Below are positions 48,168 to 58,965 of a DNA stretch of 64,000 bases, one piece after another (position 1 is the first letter of the stretch; each line of letters opens with the position of its first letter). The notes under the pieces were generated by a model, which was not told where the DNA came from, searched no databases, and was given only the letters and a program-made list of their open reading frames with translations. Both the position numbers and the translations under genes were made by a program. Source of the stretch: Metellina segmentata (Eukaryota > Arthropoda > Arachnida > Araneae > Tetragnathidae); contig OX375880.1 of the NCBI GenBank assembly GCA_947359465.1, forward strand, positions 27,366,548-27,430,547, given 5' to 3'.

Positions 48168-48720
48168 GGCATAAGGTAAAGTATAAATGCTTCAACAGAG
48201 GGATGGTCATCCACGTGCTTCAATTACACTAGCAACCCTTCTGGGCATACTTTCAACATGGTTTTGATACGCAGCTATGGGTATTTGTGTCCATTCCCGC
48301 TGCAAGAATGTCGCCAGTTCAGATGTAGATTTTTTTGTACGTGGTTACCTGGTCCGTAAGGTCCGTAAGCGTCGCTCTAACTCGTACCACAAATGTTCTA
48401 TGGGGTTTAGGTCGGGACTCTGAGCAGACCAGGGAATACGTTTTGCATCCATATCTTGATACGACTGCTGACAGACGCTGTAACATGATATGGAGCGTTA
48501 TCGTCTTGGAAGTAACATTCGTCCATTCCATAAAATTGCCAAAGCGTACGAAGAACCTGATTGTCCAAAATTTCCATGTGGGCGTCGGTGTACAATTGAC
48601 CAACCAGTAACAACATGCAAAGGTCCGAGGCCATACCACAAAAAACACCCCCAAACAAGTAGTCGGATTTTATGCAAATCCGCTGGCGTCAGGTCCATTA
48701 TTGTATAGTAGTGAATATAA
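48168..48720 (-). pseudogene. Tc1-like transposon remnant, second copy
   Basis: Same part of the transposase as at 29.2-29.8 kb: on the minus strand VWGCFLWYGLGPLHVVTG, then a frameshifted QVLRTLWQF, then GMDECYFQDDNAPYHV. The 48168 side lacks a clear terminal repeat, while the right end resembles the TIR of the first copy. Frameshifts inactivate it. Its remaining length and content match copy 1, so both derive from the same internally deleted source. Confidence 0.72.
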
Positions 48721-48904
48721 AGAATTTTTTTAGAAAGCAAATGAAGAGGTTAATATGACTCAAGTTGTGATTGACTAATTGTTTGATGGTTTTTATGGCG
48801 AAAGCACCATATTTAACTAAGTTAACTACGTTATTCTCTGGCTACCTAGTTAACTATCGTTACTCTCAAGCTACCTAGTTAACTATCATTACTCTCAAGA
48901 TACC

Positions 48905-49205
48905 TAGTTAACTAACGTTACTCTGGAGCAACACAATAGGATTTTGGTGACGGTCCGGGATCAATCCCAAAGGGAAATATCCGATTACAACAGTTCGTAA
49001 CTTTGAACCACAATGAGATGATGATATCAGTACCTGAGTTAGCATCCCATTTTCCAAACTTTCATGCCACGCCAATGTGATGACGTTTTGAGGTCACGAA
49101 ACATTTAACGTGCAACAGCCCCCGCGTACATGTTGGTCTTTGGTTTGACCTAGTTTTCAACTTGAAATCCTCCTGTTGCTAAACCGTTACCCTTCCAAAT
49201 GGGCT
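48905..49205 (-). repeat. SINE family A, nearly full, minus orientation
   Basis: CTCTGGAGCAACACAATAGG, ACGGTCCGGGATCAATCCC, CAAACTTTCATGCCACGCC, CGCGTACATGTTGGTCTTTG and a reversed head with AACTTGAAATCCTCC. Confidence 0.75.
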
Positions 49206-49734
49206 TCCACGACCCAAACACATGAAAGACAACATCAAGTAAAGATACGCAATAGGGGAAATTTTCATAACCCAGAAGATAGCTCATCGAAGTTATATTT
49301 CAGAAATCAAACCTGCACAGTCCACAACTCATAGGTTGCTGTGATTAAAGTGGATATGAATAGGGGTAAGGATTTTTTTTATTATGGTTAAAAGTTTGTT
49401 TCACTCAACTCAAAAATAGTAATAATACTTAATTATCTTAAACCAGTAAATTTATATGGCACACAATCTAATTTTTTTATATCTGAAGCTCTAAAACTTG
49501 TATCTTTCATTGTAACTATCTTCATACTAAGTTAATTTTAATTTCCTTATTTTAAAGATTGAATAAACCCTTCAACTGCTTCATTATTCATGAAAATACT
49601 TTTATTTTTTAATTCAATAGTACTAATAAGTAAAAATACTCAGAGAAGTAGTACGTCAATTAATAAAACTCACAACTCAAAAATACCTCTCAGTCTTGAG
49701 AATAACCTCACAAATACTCAGTAATGTAGAGATC

Positions 49735-49845
49735 GGTAGAAAGTGGAATTTACGTCCCACTGGAGAAATGTAACGGGCTATTGATCCTGTGCCTTCGTAA
49801 ATAGCCCGTTTTGTTGCTCTAGTAGGGCGTTAATTGAAAATTACC
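49735..49845. repeat. SINE tail fragments in inverted arrangement
   Basis: ACGGGCTATTGATC and AAATAGCCCGTT, about 20 bp apart, are the same SINE tail block in opposite directions, flanked by ACGTCCCACTGGAG and CTCTAGTAGGGCGTTAATTG. This can form a hairpin. Confidence 0.6.
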
Positions 49846-51649
49846 AATTACAAATTTCCATAGTCAAAAGGATTGTCTAATTCCTTCGTAGGGGTATTGC
49901 AGGAAAAGACGATAACTAGGGAATATTTTATTTATGAAATTATAAATGTGAGAACTGTTGAATTCCCATTAGTGAAAGCTCAAGTTTTCAGTGTCTATTT
50001 TAATCAGAAGAACAGGATGGAAGTGAATACGTCATTCGGATACATGATTCGTCTATTTTTAATTAAATAGACGGAGCATGTGGGAGGAGTCAATAATGAG
50101 ATTTTAGAAGCGTTGGTCTCGTGGGTTTGGGAATCGACCTGTGCCGATTGGCTATCGAAGTGGAAGCTAGTTTTAAAGCACATATAAGTATCGTTTTAGC
50201 AAATAATTAATCCTACATAAGGATTTGTGCTTTCTCCCAACAGTCAAATCGAGTGATCGGAAGAAATAACATGAAGCTGTACGCACATGATCCGCCTATT
50301 TCATTACAAGATGGATTGAACAATTGTGACAATTACTAATTTACAGATTAGCTGCCGTTGAGAAAACTAATTCAAATACAGTTCCTATTGTATCAAATAA
50401 AAATTTCCTTTTATAAACAGGCTAATAAAAAATTTTGAACTTCTAAAAGTCAAATGAAAAAGCTCTTTTATGCGTACATCTATGAATGCCTTAAAAAATC
50501 GATTCAATGACCTTTTCACTAGAGTCTAAATTTCACCAGAAATATTTCCATCTATTCATTTTGTAAGAACATCTGTTCCCAAAAGCGAACAAACATTTGG
50601 CATTGCTGTGTTGCAACCGGTTTTACACATACAGTTGAAAATAGCTGAATATTTGTTTCATCTTTACGCACAATCCTATATTGAACATTTCTCAGCTAAA
50701 TCTTTTATTGGAATTTAATGCTATTGGTGAAAGCGGTTCATTTTAAATACGAGAGTTTCAAAACACTGTAAACACACCTATTATATTTCACCTATTTATT
50801 ATTTAACAACGACACGGAAGAATTATGTATCAATGTGTCAAATAATATTTTTTCAAACAAATGTTTAAATCTGTAGCTAACGAGATTAAGGTCTTCGGAA
50901 TAGATAGTTTGATGGGTGGGGTTTCACGGCTCAATCTCCATTTTTTACCAAGCTGAGCCAAACAGAAAACCTTCGTAATTCTGTACATTGGGCTTGGTCC
51001 ATTCCAGTACATATTGAAGATGATGATAGGGCTTAGTCTTAAAACTCATTATCAACAATAAAAAGAATTACTGCTCTCAGATCACAATATCTTAGTTTTG
51101 CAGCAGAATTGTTTTGGTCAAAATACTTCGTTTAGGTAATATTCAAAGGTGGTTCCGAACAAGATTGCTCGTTTTTGGTCGACAGCCAAATTGCATCGCA
51201 CACGCAATTTGCAATCATGAGACCTTGACCTCATTTCACTTCAATTTCATTTAGAGTAGAACTGCATTTGCTTTCGATCTACCTCCATAATAATGAATGG
51301 AGCCAGCTGATTTGAGACATGTAAAAAACAGCACTACCATTCCACCAGGGAAGACCACGTCTATTCTTATGTTAATTTGCCCCGATTTAGAGGTCTCTCT
51401 TAGGGGTTGATCAATTTTGTATCCGCGTAGAAAAACTGAAGGGATTTCTTGAGATGAGTGGTAAGTAGGTGATTATCGAGACCTGTGTTTATACATTGTT
51501 GCGATGAAGTCTTGCCGATGAGTCCCTTTGCCCTTCCTGTAGGGGCCCCTTCTTAATTAAGGGCTCAGCCAATTCTCTCTGACTAGCTCATGAAATAAAG
51601 GAAGTTGAAAATCGTCTGGATTCATGAGTGGTATTTCCTATTGTATCAA
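49846..51649. other. neurexin intron sequence, nothing recognised
   Basis: AT-rich, short open frames only. Confidence 0.4.
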
Positions 51650-51935
51650 GGGCCGAAGTAGACCGATTACAAGAGTAAATGTCTTGCAACAAGAGGGTTG
51701 CCAGCTGCAATCCAACCAAAGACCGTCGTGTACACAGGGGCTAGTGCAGATTAAATCTGTTGTGGCCTCAAATGTCCTCACGTAGGTGGGGTGTGGATGT
51801 TTTGGAGAGTGGGGTGTCAGCTCAGGTGTGACCTCTTCATCTGACCATGGATGAAAAAAATTTCAAAATTTTGGATCTCTGCCTTCGGGGATTGATCCCG
51901 GCTCCAGTGCGACGTTAATTAGACACCTACTTATG
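51650..51935 (+). repeat. SINE family A, plus orientation
   Basis: AAAGACCGTCGTGTACACAG, GTGGCCTCAAATGTCCTCA, GGGTGTCAGCTCAGG, CATCTGACCATGG and CAGTGCGACGTTAATTAG in family order; a short internal deletion removes part of the 3' region. Confidence 0.78.
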
Positions 51936-52364
51936 TATTGCATAGAAAGAGGATTCTCTTGAACGTTGGTATCTCGCAAGCTTGCGAACCGCGAATCGTC
52001 TAAGTAAAGAGCCAATTAAAAAACATTTTTTCATTTGCCGTCTACGGTGCATGAATGGAGGGACGCATACAGAATAATACGGAAAGCAAATGAAAATGGA
52101 TAAAAATTATAATTTAAATTCAAGGTTACCAGCGGTTAGAGAGAAACCATTGCTTAGGAGAGACTCCGCGGAAGATATAATATGCAAATTTCTCAACCCC
52201 TCACAAAGCCAGATGATTTTCACCTAGCTGCGTTCCACGATCTAGTCCTCCTACATCTGTACAAGTCAGTACAGATGTAGAGAAGGTAACTAGGAATTCT
52301 GGCAAAGTTCTCGATGAATTTGTACAAAAAGCGATTATCACATGGTTTGAATCCGAATTATAGG

Positions 52365-53515
52365 CATCGCTCGACGACCATATGGTAAGAGTTTTGTTGG
52401 TATGTTCGTTGGTAGAAGAATCTGAACTATAGACATTGTTCGTCGACCATAGGGTAAGAGTTTTGTTGGTATGTTCGTTGGTATAAGAATCCGAATTATA
52501 GACATCGCTCGTCGACCATAGGATAAGAGTTTTGTTGGAATGTTCGTTGGTATAAGAATTCGAATTATAGACATTGCTCGTCGACCATAGGATAAGAGTT
52601 TTGTTGGAATGTTCGTTGGTATAAGAATCCGAATTATAGACATCGCTCGTCGACCATAGGGTAAGAGTTTTGTTGGTATGTTCGTTGATAGAAGAATCCG
52701 AATTATAGACATCGCTCGACGACCATAGGGTAAGAGTTTTGTTGATATGTTCGTTGGTAGAAGAATCCGAATTATAGACATCTTTCGTCGACCATAGGGT
52801 AAGAGTTTTGTTGGTATGTTCGTTGGTAGAAGAATCCGAATTATAGACATTGCTCGTCGACCATAGGGTAAGAGTTTTGTTGGTATGTTCGTTGATAGAA
52901 GAATCCGAATATAGACATTGCTCGTCGACCATAGGGTAAGAGTTTTGTTGGAATGTTCGTTGGTATAAGAATCCGAATTATAGACATCGCTCGTTGACCA
53001 TAGGGTAAGATTTTTGTTGGTATGTTCGTTGATAGAAGAATCCGAATTATAGACATCGCTCGACGACCATAGGGTAAGAGTTTTGTTGGTATGTTCGTTG
53101 GTAGAAGAATCCGAATTATAGACATTGCTCGTCGACCATAGGGTAAGAGTTTTGTTGGTATAAGAATCCGAATTATAGACATCGCTCGTCGACCATAGGG
53201 TAAGAATTTTGTTGGTATTTTCGTTGATAGAAGAATCCGAATATAGACATTGCTCGTCGACCATAGGGTAAGAGGTTTGTTGGTATGTTCGTTGGTTTAA
53301 GAATCCGAATTATAGACATTGCTCGTCGACCATAGGGTAAGAGTTTTGTTGGTATGTTCGTTGGTATAAGAATCCGAATTAAAGACATCGTTCGTCGACC
53401 ATAGGACTGAAGTTTTGTTGGTATAAGAATCCGAATTATAGACATCGCTCGTCGACCATATGGCTAGAATTTTGTTGGTATGTTCGTTGGTATAAGACAT
53501 ATATTTGTTGGTATA
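52365..53515. repeat. 69-bp minisatellite, about 17 units
   Basis: The unit (AGAGTTTTGTTGGTATGTTC, then GTTGGTAGAAGAATCCGAAT, then TATAGACATCGCTCGTCGAC, then CATAGGGTA) is 69 bp, so the minus strand stays open for long frames (243 and 308 codons) encoding a repeated LWSTSDVYNSDSYTNEHTNK-type peptide. Units with a one-base deletion at about 52905-52912 and 53238-53246 switch the frame, and two units lack a 24-bp block (about 53160 and 53425). There is no splice structure or non-repetitive coding flank. I treat it as a non-coding minisatellite inside the neurexin intron. Confidence 0.88.
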
Positions 53516-53524
53516 AGACAGGAG

Positions 53525-54285
53525 GTAGATGTCTTTCAGGTCAACCTGACATGGACCTAAATCAGTATATTTAAACCAAGGACAGATAGAACCTTATGTC
53601 TATATTCGTCCTACCATTTACAGCCTGGTTCGGGATTAAGCTTGAAGTGCTTATGTGAAATTTCAACACAGGCATCCTATTATACTAATTTCAACTATTA
53701 GTATTCTTACTCAAGTTCAAGAGTAAACATGATGTTTCAAACTTCCTGTACAAACATTAAGGAGTGGTAGCGAATACAAAATTAAACCGTATTTACAATG
53801 CGATGTATGTATTTTGCAGAGCAAAGGTGGGTAATCATTTTAGACGTGCAACATTTCATGAATGCTGAGATGGCTGGTATGAATGATCCTGGCTAATGGC
53901 AAACGGACGTGCTATAGTGGGATTTATCGGGATCGGTTCCACTCCCCAGACTTGGCACCATGCTTTGAGTTTGCACGAAACATTCCAAGCAAACAGAAAC
54001 GATAATGTTCGGTGATATTGTCTGTATAACAGGAGAACTGATCTAGACCCAAAGTTTAGATACAGACGGATATCGTAGAAACACGTGAGGATGTGTCGTA
54101 TATTTGTTTTGCGATTTTGGCGACTCTTGGATAAAGAGCCAACTTTTACTAAGTACTCCAATATGACAGATGTTTCAGGAATTCTTTATAGAAAATGTTA
54201 AACGTCTTGTTTCTATGACTACAGACTGTCGCAGGCATTCTGTCTAGAGCAGTTTTCAAGGTAGGTAAACATTACTCTGCTCAAA
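53525..54285. other. neurexin intron sequence, nothing recognised
   Basis: A 101-codon minus-strand frame at 53856-54161 has no recognised feature. Confidence 0.35.
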
Positions 54286-54299
54286 ATAAATCTTCTGGT

Positions 54300-54500
54300 G
54301 GTTGTGTCTCGACGGAGTATCTCGTCATTACCAAGTCTGACCAGATCTTGATGGACGAGATATCTCGCCATTAGAAGAAAACTCACCAGATCCTGATCTC
54401 GAAGAAATCATAAAAAAGTGATATTATCCTGATGAAGTGACATCTCGTCAATAGCAAAATTAGTGAGACCTTGGTGAATGAAATCTCTTGGAGAGTTTAC
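54300..54500. mobile_element. MITE copy with GAGATATCTC modules (degenerate)
   Basis: CCAGATCTTGATGGACGAGA then TATCTCGCCATTAG, TGATCTCG, ACATCTCGTCAATAG and a closing TTGGAGAGTTTAC, matching the module order of the 32.4-kb copy. Confidence 0.65.
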
Positions 54501-54526
54501 AAAACATGGGAAGTGTCGTGACATAA

Positions 54527-56306
54527 TACACTGGTGGAAAATAAAATCTCAACACCAAGAAGGAATTGTGCCAGATAAACGAAATTTGGGAGACGCGTTT
54601 TCACATCTAAAGGAAGACGACTATCCAAATTTTGCGCTAGACGAAAAAGAGTAGCGCCGCTATGAACATGTAAATCACGTTTGCTTTAAATGAGCGATGT
54701 AAATTTCGTGAGCGTTGTGAGCTAGATTTGAGTTAAGAAAGCTTTTAAGGAGACGAAGAAGACAATATCAGCAGCTTATTGAGTATAAACGAGGCATTGT
54801 AATAGGACTACGAGAAGGGGGATTTTGTTTTCCCGATATATCGCAGAACGACTTGGCAGGGATGTATCCACTTGTGCGTGATTGTTGGCAGCAGTGGTTA
54901 CGGGAAGATACTGTCTCAAGAAGACTGGGGTCCGGCCACACGAGCTACTAATGAGACTGTGAAGACCGCCGTATTTGCTGCATGGCTGTGGCGTATCGTA
55001 TTACATCTACATCAGAAATTCGAGGCACCAGAGTGACACAGCGAACTGGGACAAATCGATTACTTGAGGGACAGCTCCGAGCCTGACACCCTGCAGCGTT
55101 CATGCTACTAACTCAAAATCACTGCCACCTGAGACTTCAGTGGTGTCAGGCTAGAGCTCATTGGAGGACGGAGTGGAGATCTGTTGTATTCTAAGATGAG
55201 AGCCGTTTCTGTCTTGGTGCCAAAGATAGCGGTATGTTGGTTAGAAGGAGGGCAGGTGAGATTTTGCCACCAAGCTGTCTGCGGCGTGAACACACTGGAC
55301 CTTCTACAGGAGTTATGGTCTGGGTAGCACTTTTCAATGACAGCCGGAACACTTTCGTCGTTATCTCAAGCACCTTGACAGTAAATTCATCAGACTGGTG
55401 AATTAACTGATTGTGCTGCCATTCATAATATTCAAGGTGGTGTTTTCCATCAGGATATCAGTCCTCCTCATACCGTTTCTGTCACCAATGTGCTCTATAG
55501 AGTGTCGACATGTTGTCCTGGCCTGCGAGATCACTAGATCTTTCTCCCATCGAGCGCGTACGGGACATTATTAGACGACAACCAATATAACTGACCAAGT
55601 GCAACATGCATGGTCTTCATCCCACAAAATGACATACGGCAACTGTACGCATGCACGTTTGCATTCAAAATCGTAGCTACTTATTAATGTACCAACATTT
55701 CACATTTGCAATGGCACTTCTCGCGCATACTTTGAACTGTGACCTCAAAATTTTAATCAAATAACTATGTTACCTAGAGAAATGCTTTGCCAAAATTTCA
55801 TTCTTCTAAACTAATTTCTTCTTGCTGAGCCGCGGTAGCTTAGTCAGTAGAGCGTCGGGCTCGCATCAGAAGGGTTGTGGGCTCTGTCCTCGGCGGAGCC
55901 TGCAATTCTGATGATTGCGAGATCGGCGCTTCGACCATCTAAAGACCGTCGTGTTCACTAATGGTGACTGGGGCGCGTTAAATAGGTCGTGGTCACAAAG
56001 TCCCCCATGTTCCCATACCAAATCAATACCTCTGGGGGTATCTGATCAGAGGGTTATCGGCCTCTGATTGGGATCTAAATTACGATATGTGTGAGTGAAT
56101 GGATGTATGAAAGGGACCTTCCTGTAAAACGGATGGGTCATGTATGTCGAGCAAAGTCGGACTTCCTCCCAATGGGGCTCAATAACATGGAAGGCGCACC
56201 CCCCTTGCCTCTTGCCGTCTTCGACGGGCCTGGCACTTTTCTGGTCTTCCAGAGTATGCATAAGAAACAACAACAATCTTCTTGTTGTTAGGATTTTATT
56301 TTTAAT
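54527..56306 (+). pseudogene. Tc1-family transposon, near full length, dead, split by a SINE
   Basis: The 5' end TACACTGGTGGAAAATAAAA, followed by TCTCAACACCAAGAAGG, is a Tc1-type terminus. The transposase is read on the plus strand in several frames: QQLIEYKRGIVIGLREGGF (N-terminal helix-turn-helix region), WQQWLREDTVSRR, VVF-stop-DESRFCLG around the first catalytic Asp (the stop is TAA at 55192-55194), and SLDLSPIE near the C-terminus. Frameshifts and stops make it non-functional. The 3' terminal repeat begins at TTCTTCTTG (55816-55824) and resumes after the SINE as TTGTTAGGATTTTATTTTT. Confidence 0.78.
55825..56276 (+). repeat. SINE (second family, tRNA-like head) inserted in the Tc1 terminus
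   Basis: The head has an A-box-like TAGCTTAGTCAGTAGAGCG. The body carries AAAGACCGTCGTGTTCACTA, CCCCCATGTTCCCATACC, GGTTATCGGCCTCTGATTGG and GGCGCACCCCCCTTGCCTCT, and ends in AACAACAACAA. An identical 8-bp target duplication TCTTCTTG flanks it (55817-55824 and 56277-56284). Apart from the short CGTCGTGT block it differs from family A. Confidence 0.85.
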
Positions 56307-56470
56307 AATAATTTTAATACGACTTTATTTTTAAGTGTAGAATCATCATGGTGACCAAGAATAGCAAGAAAAGTACCAGCACCATATCAACAAGTATATA
56401 CTAAAATTAGCTGTTAAATTAAGCAATTCTTTACTGATTACTATTAACTCTGAATAAGACTTTTCCTTAC

Positions 56471-56658
56471 CTAGGCTCGAAAAACGCCGAAGGTAGGGCC
56501 AGAAGGGACAATTTGGATCCGTACCAAGCCGGAAGTCCTCCAATGAAAACCGCGCTATTCGTCGTTGTGTTGCCAAACAAGTAGTCGGGTCCTGCCGTCA
56601 AGCGTTTCTGAACATCCGAGTCTACAGTCAGTATCGTCTCTTCGGCGTTGCGTGTGAT
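56471..56658 (-). CDS. Nrx-1: neurexin-1 (alpha), second coding exon: second part of LNS1
   Basis: Encodes residues 119-180 and two bases of codon 181. The acceptor is a pyrimidine-rich tract ending cttccag before 56658, and the donor is gtaagg beginning at 56470. The join from the first exon reads WHSLQ-ITRNAEETILTVD, the typical strand-loop-strand of an LNS domain, and the exon continues through the motifs VFIGGLPAWYGSKLSLLALP and FFEPR, which are characteristic of arthropod neurexin LNS1. NTT (about residues 148-150) is a possible N-glycosylation site. Length is 188 bases, so the following intron is phase 2, and the first base of the exon at 47392 completes an Arg codon. The short open extension beyond each splice site is intron read-through. 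Confidence 0.92.
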
Positions 56659-56869
56659 CTGGAAGAGAAACACAGATTAATATGTCGGGTTGTCTTAAAA
56701 ACATGTGGATTTGGGAATCGTGTTAGAGAAGATATCACGCAAGTACACGTGTGTGTGTGGAGCGTTTGCAAGTAAATCTCTATCTTGTTTAAAACTGGTT
56801 AACATCCTTGCTTACATCGAATCTTTGGAGGAAGGAATCAGGACAAGAGCAATCGATGTTATGTTTTTT

Positions 56870-57492
56870 CACACAACCCCGCTCTCCAAACCTCCACACC
56901 ACGCCAACGTAAAGACATTTGATGCCACCACTGATTTAGGCCCGGTGAATACGTCCGGTGTTTCAATGTGCGGCGCCGCTGTGGCACCGAAGCCCAACTA
57001 TGCACACATAAACGTGAAATGATGCATGGACTCATTTTGCGCCATTTGCGATAAATATTCTATCGAAGAAAACATGTTTATTTCGCTTACTTGGTGTAAA
57101 AAAAAGTATATATTGAAACATAATAGACGTTACTGAAAACACTTATTTATTAATTATTATTTGTATTCCATTTATTTATGAAAACAAGCTACTTCAGAAC
57201 GGAGACGCGTGTGCGGCGCCGTCGGTAACTGCGGTACAAATTGCACGCAAGTTGGACGTACGTCGTCGCAGCGGCTCCTGAGGCATGTGTGCCTTATTCC
57301 ATTGGATCTAATGTATCTCAGACCGCACTTGCGTTGCGGCAGCGGCGCTGCACGTTGGAAAACCGGATGTGTGCACCGGGCCTCAGTGTGCACTGACCCC
57401 GCGTAAACGACGATCTTTGTTTGGACCTAGTTTCGAACCCTCAACCCTCCGGTTGTTATACCGTTACTCTTTCAACTGAGCTACCATGATCG
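56870..57492 (-). repeat. SINE family A, minus orientation, split by a MITE
   Basis: Left part has CCAAACCTCCACACCACGCC and ACATTTGATGCCACC. The right part has GTAAACGACGATCTTTG, TTTCGAACCCTCAACCCTCC and the reversed head ending CAACTGAGCTACCATG. The Harbinger-like MITE interrupts it at 56939. Confidence 0.75.
56939..57382. mobile_element. Harbinger-like GC-rich MITE, copy 2 (444 bp), inside a SINE
   Basis: Ends GGCCCGGTGAATACGTCCGG and CCGGATGTGTGCACCGGGCC match the copy at 37051-37483 along the whole length. TTA (56936-56938) and TCA (57383-57385) flank it, a target duplication with one change. Overlapping frames across the GC-rich ends are not genes. Confidence 0.75.
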
Positions 57493-57905
57493 TAGAGGGA
57501 ATATAAAAGTTACAGAGTGAGCAGTGGTAATATTTTTATGTGCCCAGAATCATGTGATCGTAACAAGCAGTATCGCTACCCTTAGACTGCTTTCGTCTGC
57601 AGGGTGGAAAGTTGCATTCATTATCTGATTGGTCCATTAGGCTAGAGATGCATCCTCTGACTGGCCCATTGATTGATCATCTGGTAATAGTAGACTGGTG
57701 ATTTCACCACTTTAGTCGTCACTCTAAACAAACGAAGATTCAGAAACCTACCCGGTCACAAGATATTACTTCGCCAAACAAGGCGATAAGATATCAAATC
57801 GGCCAACCAAGTAATTTTTTCACTGAGCAGTCATGTGACTACTAGTCTTACATGTTAGTCATACTCTTTGAAGCTCTCGCAATAGCAATGCATAATCTAC
57901 TGATA

Positions 57906-58364
57906 CTAGGGGACCCGCCCCCTGATCGCTAACGCTCGCCAACCCCCGGGAGGATTGCTTTGCAATCCTCATTGGTTCGCTGCGCGAACCTTACTCGCTT
58001 CGCTCGCATCAATGAAGAATTGTGTCCTAGTAGAATAAAATGTTTACAAAATATGATACTTCAAAAAAAAAATATTTTCAAACATAAATTTGCTGTACTT
58101 CTGGAATCAGAACTCGAACAATTTGGAATTCAAATGAAAACTTAAAGGAAAATTTGATTCGAAATACGAACGCTGCTTTGGAAATTGGATACCCAGCATG
58201 TTGTTTGTATAAGCTGCAAAAGCTCGACTCATATAATTTTTTTCAATAAAATTTCTTCCGATAATGCAATAAATTCAATTGAGGCGCTAGACTTCGTGGT
58301 AAATAAACAATCGTACAGTGTTGCCAAATAACCTTTTTTCTTTGTGTGTGTCAAGTAAGAGAAT

Positions 58365-58409
<45 letters not shown>

Positions 58410-58412
58410 TGA
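57906..58412 (-). mobile_element. Helitron, short non-autonomous copy (507 bp)
   Basis: Read on the minus strand it starts TC after A (58413) and ends in CTAG before T, with GGGGGCGGGTCCCC forming the 3' hairpin and GTTGGCGAGCGTTAGCGATC before it. Additional hairpins GGTTCGCGCAGCGAACC and GGATTGCAAAGCAATCC precede. It is the uninterrupted relative of the Helitron at 37.8-39.1 kb. Its 5' TATATA has grown into a (TA)n tract at about 58367-58407. Confidence 0.8.
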
Positions 58413-58505
58413 TCTCAAACGGAAAAGGACAGAGTTCATATGTCAATTTCTAAATTACTACGTCTTCCTTTTCCACCCCTTTAGTTTTACGTCTCTTAAG
58501 CTCAC

Positions 58506-58859
58506 CTGCAGAGAGTGCCACTGACTGTCATGCAGGTTCTTCCCGGCCGCCAAAATGGCCGTCCCTCCGCCAAGGTTGAACCTCAACCTCGCGTTCCCTT
58601 CCACCATCTTCACCTCGAAAAAGTCGTAGGTGCCGCCGTCGTCCGTGTACAGCAGGAGTCCGTTGGGTTCCCGGGTCCGGAACTTAAGTGCCAGGCTGCC
58701 GTTCAGTCCGGCGTGCCACCGGGGGAACTGGGCGAAGGATGTGGGCGACCCGTCCAAGATGAACGCCTGAGTGAGGAAGCTCCAGAGCTGGTTTGCCAGC
58801 AACAGGTGGAACAGCAGCCGTGACCACGCGGCAGCGGAGAAGAGGCACAGCCGATTCAT
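58506..58859 (-). CDS. Nrx-1: neurexin-1 (alpha), first coding exon: signal segment and first part of LNS1
   Basis: Encodes residues 1-118 of a presynaptic neurexin, a single-pass adhesion receptor whose LNS and EGF domains bind neuroligins and other partners across the synapse. The reading frame starts at the ATG at 58859; an in-frame TGA lies a few codons upstream, so no longer start is possible. Residues 1 to about 33 form a hydrophobic signal-like segment. From about residue 34 the laminin-G fold begins, with the family motifs AQFPRWHAGLNGSL, GLLLYTDDGGTYDFFEVK and LHDSQWHSLQ. The exon ends in CAG followed by a consensus gtgagc donor at 58505, phase 0, and joins in frame to the exon at 56658. 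The segment is richer in GC than the flanking intron, as expected for coding DNA. I am confident of the family; the symbol follows insect usage. Confidence 0.93.
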
Positions 58860-58899
58860 CTTCGATGACAACAGTCAGCAGAGCGTGGTCAGCAACATT
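58860..58899 (-). other. probable 5' UTR part of the first coding exon, with upstream splice acceptor
   Basis: Just upstream of the ATG at 58859 the minus strand shows a pyrimidine-rich run ending ccttccag, with the AG at 58901-58900. This is a good splice acceptor and implies a separate 5' non-coding exon further right. An in-frame TGA in this stretch marks it as untranslated. I could not identify the upstream exon or the promoter, which may lie beyond 64000. Confidence 0.55.
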
Positions 58900-58965
58900 C
58901 TGGAAGGAAATGGAGAAACATCATTAGAACTCAGAATTACTCTGACACAAAATGCTATTGATCCT

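Larger units (their letters stand above)
47393..56470 (-). other. neurexin intron between second and third coding exons (9,078 bp, phase 2)
   Basis: Bounded by gtaagg and tttgattag. It holds a Tc1 remnant, several SINEs, the 69-bp minisatellite, one MITE with palindromic modules, and a Tc1-family transposon carrying a SINE. No additional exon was recognised. Confidence 0.85.
56659..58505 (-). other. neurexin intron between first and second coding exons (1,847 bp, phase 0)
   Basis: Bounded by gtgagc and cttccag. It contains a minus-strand Helitron with an expanded TA tract about 95 bp from the exon, and a SINE split by a Harbinger-like MITE. It is short compared with the introns either side. 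Confidence 0.85.

Noticed and set aside
52201..53500. Repeat proteins of 243 and 308 codons on the minus strand
   Set aside because: They are frames of the 69-bp minisatellite; single-base deletions between units switch frames and there is no flanking coding structure.
55825..55915. A tRNA gene at the head of the second SINE
   Set aside because: The B-box is degenerate, the segment is flanked by an 8-bp target duplication at the SINE ends, and it continues into repeat sequence.
58860..58871. An earlier neurexin start at the TTG at 58871
   Set aside because: TTG is not used as a usual nuclear start, a TGA lies just upstream, and the ATG at 58859 gives a good signal segment.
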